57,396 nucleotides of DNA from positions 1 through 57,396 of the forward strand of contig JAFRIR010000059.1 in assembly GCA_017432685.1 (NCBI GenBank). The letters run 5' to 3'. The number at the start of each line of letters is the position of its first letter. The first letter of the stretch is position 1. Below are positions 51,690 to 57,396 of the stretch, piece by piece. The notes beneath the pieces are model-generated. The model was not told where the DNA came from, searched no databases, and worked only from the letters and a program-made list of their open reading frames with translations. Source of the stretch: Flexilinea sp. GTDB taxonomy: Bacteria > Chloroflexota > Anaerolineae > Anaerolineales > Anaerolineaceae. A program made the translations under genes and the position numbers.

Positions 51690-51752
51690 CCTAACACCTA
51701 AACCCTATATCCTATATCCTATACCCTAAACACTATACCAAATACCCTATAT
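51690..51752. repeat. Heptamer tandem array, 9 units of CCTATAY
   Basis: CCTAACA, CCTAAAC, CCTATAT, CCTATAT, CCTATAC, CCTAAAC, ACTATAC, CAAATAC, CCTATAT. The last unit contains the stop codon (51747-51749) of the nucleotidyltransferase gene. Confidence 0.9.
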
Positions 51753-52655
51753 CACTAGTCCCCGCGGATATTTCCCGCTCTCGCGCATGGCCTTAAGCGC
51801 GGCGACGACGGAAGCCTTGTCCTCGTGGTAGGTCACTCCGTACCAGCGTTCATCCGTCGGCAGCACGGTGACACTGGCTTTCCCTTCGTGGATCAGCGCG
51901 TTCGGGATCAGCGGCAGGAAATACTCACATTTCAGCGGGTTGACCGGCAGGTTTTCTCTCAGATATCCGCTGAAGCGCTCTTCGATCTCGCTCATCATGG
52001 AAAACTGGAAGCCCCAGAAATTCATGGAGACCAGCGTGCCGTTGGGAATGAACTGTTCCGTTTCTCCTTCCGTGTAAAGGGCTCCGCCTTCCGCCGGGAC
52101 GATGTGCAGACATTCCTTCACGCCGGTCATGTGACCGGAGTCGTCCATGGAGCAGACACCGCGGGAGACATAGCCGTTTTCGGTCAGGGTGTTTTCAATG
52201 CGGAACCCGGACATCACATGATGAGCCGGATCCGTATCTTTTGTCAGGAACTCATAAACACTGCGGAAGGGATGCTCCCCGTAATAATCATCAGCGTTGA
52301 TCACGCAGAAGGGCCCATGGACCATATCTTTTGCGGAAAGGACCGCGTGGGCGGTACCCCAGGGTTTGGTGCGTTCTTCGGGGACACTGAAGCCTTCAGG
52401 AAGGTTTTCGAGAACCTGATGCGCATAGTCAATTTTGATGTATTTGCGCAGTCGGCTGCCGATTTTTTCTTCGAATAACTCTTCATTTTCCGGCTTGATG
52501 ACGATGATCACACGTTCAAAACCGGCCCGTTTTGCGTCAAAAACAGAATAGTCCATCAGCAGGTGGCCGTGTTCGTCGATGGGATCCATTTGCTTCAGTC
52601 CGCCGTACCGGCTGCCCATCCCTGCTGCCATGATGATCAATACAGGTTTTTCCAT
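51747..52655 (-). CDS. Sugar nucleotidyltransferase
   Basis: 302-aa NTP-transferase-fold enzyme that probably activates a sugar 1-phosphate with UTP or another NTP. The nucleotide loop is MAAGMGSRYGGLKQMDPIDEHG at residues about 9-30; INADDYYG provides the metal-binding Asp, and EERTKPWGTAHAVL contacts the base. It differs from classic GalU (GxGTRxLPxT) and resembles uncharacterised nucleotidyltransferases often found beside galE or sugar kinases. It is just upstream of galE on the same strand, although heptamer arrays separate them. The C-terminal residues lie in an array. The sugar is not determined. Confidence 0.75.
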   Translation of the reverse strand: MEKPVLIIMAAGMGSRYGGLKQMDPIDEHGHLLMDYSVFDAKRAGFERVIIVIKPENEELFEEKIGSRLRKYIKIDYAHQVLENLPEGFSVPEERTKPWGTAHAVLSAKDMVHGPFCVINADDYYGEHPFRSVYEFLTKDTDPAHHVMSGFRIENTLTENGYVSRGVCSMDDSGHMTGVKECLHIVPAEGGALYTEGETEQFIPNGTLVSMNFWGFQFSMMSEIEERFSGYLRENLPVNPLKCEYFLPLIPNALIHEGKASVTVLPTDERWYGVTYHEDKASVVAALKAMRESGKYPRGLVI

Positions 52656-52787
52656 GCGTTTGCTTCCTTGATTTGTTTATATATTTCCAATATAATATTT
52701 TATCACAGCGTGATGCTTCCTGTCTTATTTCATGTTTATTAATAAAACGAACTTTTGGAAGGGAATAAACGTTAGAATATAAAGTAC

Positions 52788-52921
52788 AGGGCACTTCTAA
52801 AAACTTATGAGCGGGGGTATGGGGGCTGCATAGCCCCCGGAAACCTCCCGAGGAGATTCAGAGAATTTATTCTCTGAATCTCCTCGGGACAGAGAAAAAT
52901 TGGAGTTTTTAGAGGTTCCCT
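52788..52921 (+). repeat. Family A element, copy 4
   Basis: Ends AGGGCACTTCTAAAAAC and AGTTTTTAGAGGTTCCCT, G-rich GCGGGGGTATGGGGGC, and the perfect CCGAGGAGATTCAGAG palindrome arm. It ends 28 bp before a start codon, so the secreted-protein gene may use a promoter at the element's edge. Confidence 0.9.
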
Positions 52922-52948
52922 ACAATGTTGAAGAATAGGAGCGGTATC

Positions 52949-53743
52949 ATGTCAAAAAAATTATTGTCTTGTCTGGCTATTTTTTTCATCCTGGTCGTTT
53001 TTCTGCCGGTTTTGGCGGAAGGTGAAAGTGTCCCGTTTGCGGGACACTGGGTACTGGATAAAGTGTATGAAAACGCTTTCTCCGCAAACAAGTATGTCCT
53101 TGATCCTGAAAATGCTGAATCTGTTTACGGCGAAAGTGAAAACATTTACAGACTTTTCCCCAACGGGGACGCGGAATGGCTGATGGGCGATGAAAACCTC
53201 AAAGGGAAATGGGAGTTGTCCGATAACAATATCACCACGCGTGTTGGCTGGGTGGATGAAAACGGTGAGGTTTCGGAAGCTGAAATGGCTTTGGAGTTGG
53301 ATTTTGTTTATGATTCTGAGCAAAACATCCTGCATCGCTATTGGAAAGCTATTCAAACGGATTCCATGTATCAGGAACTGGACTTTGTCTACAGACGTAT
53401 TCCTCAGGGAGCCTGGCAGATGACGAGCGTATATTCAAACGAACCGGAAGGCGAGCCGGTGCTGCTCGACCCGGAATCTTCCCAGTCGCTTTATGCGGAA
53501 TCCGTGAATGTTTATAAGTTCGATAATTGGGCTGTAACAGAAACGATTCCGACAGAAGAGTATTCACAGCAGGGTGTTTTGGAAAAAGGCGAAGACAACT
53601 GGCTGCTGAAATTTGATGATGGGTTCGAGATGGAGCTCTTTTATGATGCAGGTGAAAACCTTCTGCATCGCTATTGGAAGAGTGATGATGCTGAGAGCGC
53701 CTGGCATGATCTCGATTTTGTCTATGAACCTGTGACTGAGTAA
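52949..53743 (+). CDS. Secreted protein with two tandem beta-rich repeats
   Basis: 264 aa, function unknown. ATG 52949 follows TAGGAGCGG. A type I signal peptide (KKLLSCLAIFFILVVFLPVL, cleavage near LAEG) precedes two homologous halves of about 115 residues. Half 1 has GHWVLDKVYE, YVLDPENAESVYGESENIY and LDFVYDSEQNILHRYWKA; half 2 has GAWQMTSVYS, VLLDPESSQSLYAESVNVY and ELFYDAGENLLHRYWKS. Each ends with ELDFVYRR or DLDFVYEP. The pattern suggests lipocalin-like or beta-sandwich domains that arose by duplication. There is no lipobox. It is preceded by a family A element and followed by the GGGACTGTCCC palindrome. Confidence 0.7.
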   Translation: MSKKLLSCLAIFFILVVFLPVLAEGESVPFAGHWVLDKVYENAFSANKYVLDPENAESVYGESENIYRLFPNGDAEWLMGDENLKGKWELSDNNITTRVGWVDENGEVSEAEMALELDFVYDSEQNILHRYWKAIQTDSMYQELDFVYRRIPQGAWQMTSVYSNEPEGEPVLLDPESSQSLYAESVNVYKFDNWAVTETIPTEEYSQQGVLEKGEDNWLLKFDDGFEMELFYDAGENLLHRYWKSDDAESAWHDLDFVYEPVTE

Positions 53744-53753
53744 CTGATTACTA

Positions 53754-53864
53754 TTCACGCGTTAGCCGGGGACTGTCCCTTTATGGGACTGTCCCTATCC
53801 CAAAACGCTCATCCGGTGGGGACAGTCCCATAAAGGGACAGTCCCCGTTGGCGTACCCGTGAAC
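53754..53864. repeat. Compound GGGACTGTCCC palindrome
   Basis: Perfect 28-bp inverted arms (53768-53795 and 53819-53846) surround a 23-bp loop. Each arm holds two copies of the self-complementary word GGGACTGTCCC, and the outer flanks TTCACG / CGTGAA extend the symmetry. REP/BIME-like. Confidence 0.9.
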
Positions 53865-53911
53865 TATAACAGTAACTGATAAAAGTAATGTCATTTTTTT
53901 ATTTATATTTC

Positions 53912-53940
53912 TTTACAATATCACTTTATTGTGCTAAACT
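53912..53940 (+). promoter_or_regulatory. Promoter of the amino-acid transporter operon
   Basis: TTTACA (53912-53917), 17-bp spacer, TAAACT (53935-53940) with an extended TGC before it. The leader is about 50 nt. Confidence 0.6.
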
Positions 53941-53997
53941 GTTGTAGCGTTGCCGAATCAATATCGGCGAGTTCCAAATGTAAAGGAGTTATATCTG

Positions 53998-54777
53998 ATG
54001 AAAAAAATATTTGCTTTGATGTTGTCCCTTACAGTTTTGGCAGTGTTGACTGCAGCTGTTTCCGCCGATGATGTTTTCGTGTTCAAACATGGCTTTGATC
54101 TGGACTATCCCCCTTATTCCTATATTAATGATGATGGCGAGACCGGCGGTTTTGACGTTGAAATGGCACAGGCTGTCTGTGATTATTACGGCTGGCAATA
54201 TGAAGCCGTCCCCTTCAACTGGGATGCCAAAGATCTGGAACTGAACGCCGGTTCCTGCGACGTGATCTGGTCCGGCTTCACCATCAACGGTCGTGAAGAT
54301 GACTATCTGTGGTCCATCCCCTATTCCGATAACACTCAGATGATCATGGTTAAAGACGGTTCCGGCATTGAGACTCTGGCTGACCTGGAAGGCAAGGTCG
54401 TCGGTGTGCAGACTGCTACATCCGCTTATGACCTGCTCAATGATGAGGAAGGCCAGGCTGAATTGGCGAAAACCTTCAAGTCCCTGGAAGTTTATGAAAC
54501 CTATACGATTGCTTTCAACGATCTGAAAGCCGGTGCGGTGGATGCCCTTGCGATCGATGTCACCAGCGGCAACTTCCTGATGAGCGGCGAGACGGATTAC
54601 AAGTTCCTGGATGAGGTTTTGGGCAGTGAACAGTACGGCATCGGTTTCCGCAAGGATGACACCGAACTTTGCGATAAGGTCAACAAAGCTCTGATGGCTC
54701 TTGTCGAAGACGGAACCTATGACGAAATCGGTAAAAAATACCCTGAAATCTACGATTTCCTTACGCTTGGAAAATAA
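53998..54777 (+). CDS. Polar amino-acid ABC transporter, substrate-binding protein
   Basis: Captures a polar amino acid for the permease and ATPase encoded downstream. 259 aa from ATG 53998, with AAAGGAG upstream. The type I signal peptide is MKKIFALMLSLTVLAVLTAA, cleaved near VSA-DDV; no lipobox. Family signatures include DYPPYSYINDDGETGGFDVEMAQAV (residues about 33-57), NAGSCDVIWSGFTI, VVGVQTATSAYDLL and YGIGFRKDD. The specificity (glutamine, cystine or other) is not decided by sequence. A very stable hairpin after the gene probably keeps this message more abundant than the rest of the operon. Confidence 0.9.
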   Translation: MKKIFALMLSLTVLAVLTAAVSADDVFVFKHGFDLDYPPYSYINDDGETGGFDVEMAQAVCDYYGWQYEAVPFNWDAKDLELNAGSCDVIWSGFTINGREDDYLWSIPYSDNTQMIMVKDGSGIETLADLEGKVVGVQTATSAYDLLNDEEGQAELAKTFKSLEVYETYTIAFNDLKAGAVDALAIDVTSGNFLMSGETDYKFLDEVLGSEQYGIGFRKDDTELCDKVNKALMALVEDGTYDEIGKKYPEIYDFLTLGK

Positions 54778-54806
54778 GAATATCGGTTGACAAACCGGAG
54801 AACGAA

Positions 54807-54847
54807 ACGTTTGCACGCCGGACACGCAAGTTCCGGCGTGTAAACGT
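54807..54847 (+). promoter_or_regulatory. Stable intercistronic hairpin
   Basis: A 16-bp stem ACGTTTGCACGCCGGA / TCCGGCGTGTAAACGT (one G-U pair) with a 9-nt loop and no T-tract. The position between binding-protein and permease genes fits mRNA processing or 3'-end protection rather than full termination. Confidence 0.75.
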
Positions 54848-54876
54848 GAATAAGACAATAAGAAAGAACATATCCG

Positions 54877-55524
54877 ATGACTTTTTCCAAAATGCTTTCT
54901 ACGATGAGTGTGGGAATGCTGCGGACCTGCTCTCTGTTTGCGCTGACACTGATCGGATCGCTGCCGCTGGGAATGATTGTGGCTCTCCTGCGGAAGTCCC
55001 GATTAAAGAATGTACGCATTCTTACCCGGGCTTATATTTCCGTTATGCGCGGCACGCCGCTGATGCTGCAGCTGCTGGCCTGGTATTTCGGACCCTATTA
55101 TCTGTTCGGCTGGTCGATCCGTGGCTGGCGGTTCCCTGCCATTCTGGTAGGCTTCATCCTGAATTATGCGGCTTATTTTGCCGAGATCTACCGCGGGGGG
55201 ATCGAGTCCATGCCGGTGGGACAGTATGAGGCCGCGGAAGTGCTGGGGTATACCAAAGTACAGACTTTTTTGCGCATCATTCTGCCGCAAGTCGTCAAGC
55301 GCATTCTGCCTTCCGTAACCAATGAAGTGATCACACTGGTGAAGGACACTTCCCTGGCCTTTTCGCTTGCTTACCAGGAAGTCTTTTCGCTGGCGAAGCA
55401 GATCTCCGCTTCACAGACCTCCTTTATGCCTTTTATCATCGCAGGCGTTTTTTATTTTGTTGCCAATTATCTCGTTGAATTCGGGATGGGACGCTTCGAA
55501 AAGGCCCTTGACTATTATAAATAA
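54877..55524 (+). CDS. Polar amino-acid ABC transporter, permease
   Basis: 215-aa His/Glu/Gln/Arg-type permease with about five membrane helices. The N-terminal half carries LIGSLPLGMIVALLRKSRLK and AYISVMRGTPLMLQLLAWYFG; the coupling helix is EAAEVLGYTKVQTFLRIILPQ, then TLVKDTSLAFSLAYQEVF. It is 99 bp after the binding protein and 27 bp before the ATPase. The ribosome binding site is weak. Confidence 0.9.
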   Translation: MTFSKMLSTMSVGMLRTCSLFALTLIGSLPLGMIVALLRKSRLKNVRILTRAYISVMRGTPLMLQLLAWYFGPYYLFGWSIRGWRFPAILVGFILNYAAYFAEIYRGGIESMPVGQYEAAEVLGYTKVQTFLRIILPQVVKRILPSVTNEVITLVKDTSLAFSLAYQEVFSLAKQISASQTSFMPFIIAGVFYFVANYLVEFGMGRFEKALDYYK

Positions 55525-55551
55525 TACGGGAACGTTCAGGGAGAATAGATC

Positions 55552-56310
55552 ATGATCATAGAGATGAAAAACATCAAAAAGCACTTCGATGGACTGGGCG
55601 TTCTGGATGACATCAGCTTCGGGGTAGATAAAGGCGAAGTGGTCAGCGTGATCGGCCCTTCCGGTTCCGGAAAATCCACACTGCTGCGCTGCGCGACGTT
55701 TCTTGAAAAAATTGACGGTGGTGAGATTTATTATATGGGACAGTGTGCTGCCCGGACAGATGAAAACGGGAAAGTCGAGTATGTTTCCCATCAGGAAATG
55801 CGGAAGTTTCGCAGTTACTGCGGGCTGGTCTTCCAACAATTCAACCTGTTTCCCCATTATAATGTGCTGAAAAACCTGACCGATGCACCGGTGAAGGTAC
55901 AGAAGAAATCAAAGGATGAAGCCGAAGCAACAGCGATGGAACTGCTGAAAAAGATGGGCATCGATGACAAAGCGAAGTCTTATCCTTACCAGCTTTCCGG
56001 AGGTCAGCAGCAGCGTGTAGCCATTGCACGGGCTCTGGCGATGAAGCCGGAGATCCTCTTTTTCGATGAACCGACCTCTGCACTGGATCCGGAGCTGACC
56101 GGTGAGGTGCTGAAGGTGATCCGCCAGCTGGCGGAAGAAAAAATGACCATGGTAGTGGTCACCCATGAAATGCCGTTTGCGAAAGCGGTCAGCAACCGGG
56201 TGATCGTCATGGCGGGCGGTGTGATCGTTGAACAGGGCGATCCGCAGGCGGTCTTTGACGACCCGAAGGAAGAACGGACCAAACAGTTCCTCAGGGTGTT
56301 TGAGAGATAG
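55552..56310 (+). CDS. Polar amino-acid ABC transporter, ATP-binding protein
   Basis: 252-aa ATPase energising the transporter. Walker [11 protein letters not shown]-loop [16 protein letters not shown], signature [15 protein letters not shown], Walker [16 protein letters not shown] and H-loop VVVTHEM are all intact; the sequence is GlnQ-like. AGGGAGAAT precedes the ATG. It is the last gene of the operon; heptamer arrays begin 3 bp after its stop. Confidence 0.95.
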   Translation: MIIEMKNIKKHFDGLGVLDDISFGVDKGEVVSVIGPSGSGKSTLLRCATFLEKIDGGEIYYMGQCAARTDENGKVEYVSHQEMRKFRSYCGLVFQQFNLFPHYNVLKNLTDAPVKVQKKSKDEAEATAMELLKKMGIDDKAKSYPYQLSGGQQQRVAIARALAMKPEILFFDEPTSALDPELTGEVLKVIRQLAEEKMTMVVVTHEMPFAKAVSNRVIVMAGGVIVEQGDPQAVFDDPKEERTKQFLRVFER

Positions 56311-56312
56311 CT

Positions 56313-56363
56313 TAGGAAGTAGGATGTAGGAAATAGGATTCAGAGGATGTAGGATGTAGGAAT
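56313..56363. repeat. Heptamer tandem array of TAGGAWG, interrupted
   Basis: TAGGAAG, TAGGATG, TAGGAAA, TAGGATT, then CAGAGGATG breaks the register, followed by TAGGATG, TAGGAAT. It starts 3 bp after the ATPase stop. Confidence 0.85.
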
Positions 56364-56373
56364 GAAGCTTTTC

Positions 56374-56401
56374 GTGGTCAGTGGCCGGTGGCCAGTGATC
56401 A
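56374..56401. repeat. Heptamer tandem array, 4 units of GTGRYCR
   Basis: GTGGTCA, GTGGCCG, GTGGCCA, GTGATCA. This is the reverse complement of the unit at 105-160. Confidence 0.85.
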
Positions 56402-56422
56402 GAAAAAAATAAGTAAGAATAA

Positions 56423-56554
56423 AGAGAACCTCTAAAAACTCCCGGGCGGGGGTATGGGGGCGGCAGCCCCCGGAAACCTCCCGAGGAGATTCAGAGAATT
56501 TATTCTCTGAATCTCCTCGGGACAGAGAAAAATTGATGTTTATAGAGGTGCCCT
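56423..56554 (+). repeat. Family A element, copy 5
   Basis: Ends AGAGAACCTCTAAAAAC and TTTATAGAGGTGCCCT, G-rich GGGCGGGGGTATGGGGGC / GCCCCCGG, and a perfect palindrome from CCCGAGGAGATTCAGAG to CTCTGAATCTCCTCGGG. It ends 23 bp before the racemase gene. Confidence 0.95.
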
Positions 56555-56577
56555 AAAAAAATAAATCTATACGGGTA

Positions 56578-57396
56578 ATGAACGATAGAGATGTAGTTGC
56601 GGTTCGATACAGCATTTGGGATCCGACAGGCAATATTACGGCGCTTGTGGAAGGTGATGTGTGTATGGATGAGCGGCCTTCCCTTGCTGCGGAGATCATG
56701 AACCGGCATCCCGAGGTGGAACAGGTCGGGTTTGTCTGTTTTCCTTCAGCCGTGGATGGGGATGCGTGTCAGGTTGACCTGCAGATGGCGGGTGGGGAAT
56801 TCTGTGGCAATGCATCCATGTGTGCTGCCGGTTTGTATCTGCTTTCTGATGTTTCTGCTGATGATCGAATGTTTTTGAAATTGCGTGTATCCGGCGCTTC
56901 GAAGCCTGTTTCTGTGCGGGTTCGAAGAAGCGGCGCGGATGAGTTTTCTGCTTCTACCCTGATGCCTCCACCTGACTCGGTTGAAGAGACAGAATTTTTT
57001 CTGGAAAATGTCAGGGGAATGCTGCCGTTTGTCCGGATGGGAGGAATCTCTCATGTCATCGTTGAGCCGGATTCTCCCTTCTTTGCTCTGATGGGGGCAC
57101 CGGAAAAAGCGGAAGAGGCAGTGAAGAAATGGTGCGGTATGCTCTCCGTGGAATGTTTGGGACTGATGTTCCTGGAGCGGAGCGGGGAGAAATCCTTCTT
57201 GAAGCCGCTTGTCTATGTTCCTGCATGTCAGACGGTTTTCTGGGAAAGGTCCTGCGCCAGCGGTACGGCGGCAGTCGGGATGTATCTTGCGGAAAGAGAG
57301 TGTGCTCCTTTGGATATTACTCTGAACGAGCCCGGCGGTTCCCTGCGTGTGACAGTTGCCCCGGGCAATCAGAAGATCCGCCTGTATGAAACGATC
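56578..57396 (+). CDS. DapF-fold amino-acid racemase, CntK (histidine racemase)-like; 3' end outside window
   Basis: A continuous 273-codon frame from ATG 56578 to the window end without a stop. The protein starts MNDRDVVAVRYSIWDPTGNI and contains two cysteine motifs of the diaminopimelate-epimerase fold, GGEFCGNASMCAA (first catalytic Cys near residue 79) and WERSCASGTAAVGM (second Cys near 226). The GGEFCGNA variant and the PTGNITALV opening match cofactor-independent racemases like CntK, which makes D-histidine for staphylopine-type metallophores, better than DapF itself. Whether the substrate is histidine is inference. No opine synthase or aminobutanoyl transferase is in the window, but they could lie downstream. 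The ribosome binding site is weak. Confidence 0.65.
   Translation, partial: MNDRDVVAVRYSIWDPTGNITALVEGDVCMDERPSLAAEIMNRHPEVEQVGFVCFPSAVDGDACQVDLQMAGGEFCGNASMCAAGLYLLSDVSADDRMFLKLRVSGASKPVSVRVRRSGADEFSASTLMPPPDSVEETEFFLENVRGMLPFVRMGGISHVIVEPDSPFFALMGAPEKAEEAVKKWCGMLSVECLGLMFLERSGEKSFLKPLVYVPACQTVFWERSCASGTAAVGMYLAERECAPLDITLNEPGGSLRVTVAPGNQKIRLYETI

Overview
The window reads as chromosomal DNA of a fermentative anaerobe, most likely a member of the Chloroflexota, class Anaerolineae (inference). The main reasons are the architecture of RpoC (coiled-coil insertion near the N-terminus) and RpoB, a TPR protein with a Pro/Gln-rich cytoplasmic head and a Pro/Thr linker of a type common in that class, and secreted proteins with ordinary signal peptides but no lipobox. 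Several small accessory loci (a DUF3791/DUF3990-like cluster, an Rpn nuclease remnant, a YesM-type kinase remnant, an ABC-2 permease remnant) look like Firmicutes genes and suggest exchange in a gut or digester community.

Layout. 0-4.3 kb: an ABC-2 permease remnant, a group-B-type [FeFe] hydrogenase, a small secreted protein, and an SBP/permease pair without an ATPase. 4.4-12.1 kb: a possible single operon of rpoN, a soluble PAS histidine kinase, an NtrC-type activator with no DNA-binding domain, a two-helix membrane protein and a TPR-linked clan-CD (gingipain/caspase-like) protease. It sits behind a near-consensus sigma-54 promoter, so sigma-54 may drive its own gene. This is my best candidate for an undescribed system. 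12.4-18.6 kb: a butyryl-CoA forming operon (thiolase, crotonase, Hbd, Bcd, EtfBA) with a cre/LacI-like operator inside its promoter. 18.7-25.7 kb: pfkA, thrC, two membrane proteins, and a metallophosphoesterase overlapping a ParB-like/BMP-domain fusion. 25.8-27.8 kb: an accessory scar with a putative ADP-ribosyltransferase toxin cluster and two gene remnants, bracketed by a 53-bp direct repeat. 28-45.5 kb: rpoB and rpoC on the minus strand, separated by about 9 kb that holds ydcF (opposite strand), two fold-II PLP enzymes, a GT-C-like membrane protein, a GntR regulator, folD, an FtsB/DivIC-like gene and tRNA-Leu(CAG). 45.6-57.4 kb: a TPR membrane protein, murJ, nitroreductase, thiN, a PQ-loop-like protein, galE, a nucleotidyltransferase, a duplicated-domain secreted protein, a polar amino-acid ABC transporter and, cut by the window end, a CntK-like amino-acid racemase.

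The intergenic DNA is rich in repeats. Family A is a MITE-like element of about 130 bp (five copies and one remnant) with AGGGNACCTCTAAAAAC-type ends and a long internal palindrome. Family B is an element of about 85-105 bp with TATCTGTTCAGAAC-type ends. There are GGGACTGTCCC palindrome clusters, and at least eleven short tandem arrays all with a period of exactly 7 bp but with different unit sequences, several running into the stop or start codons of neighbouring genes. Coordinates of sites were read by eye and may be off by one or two bases.
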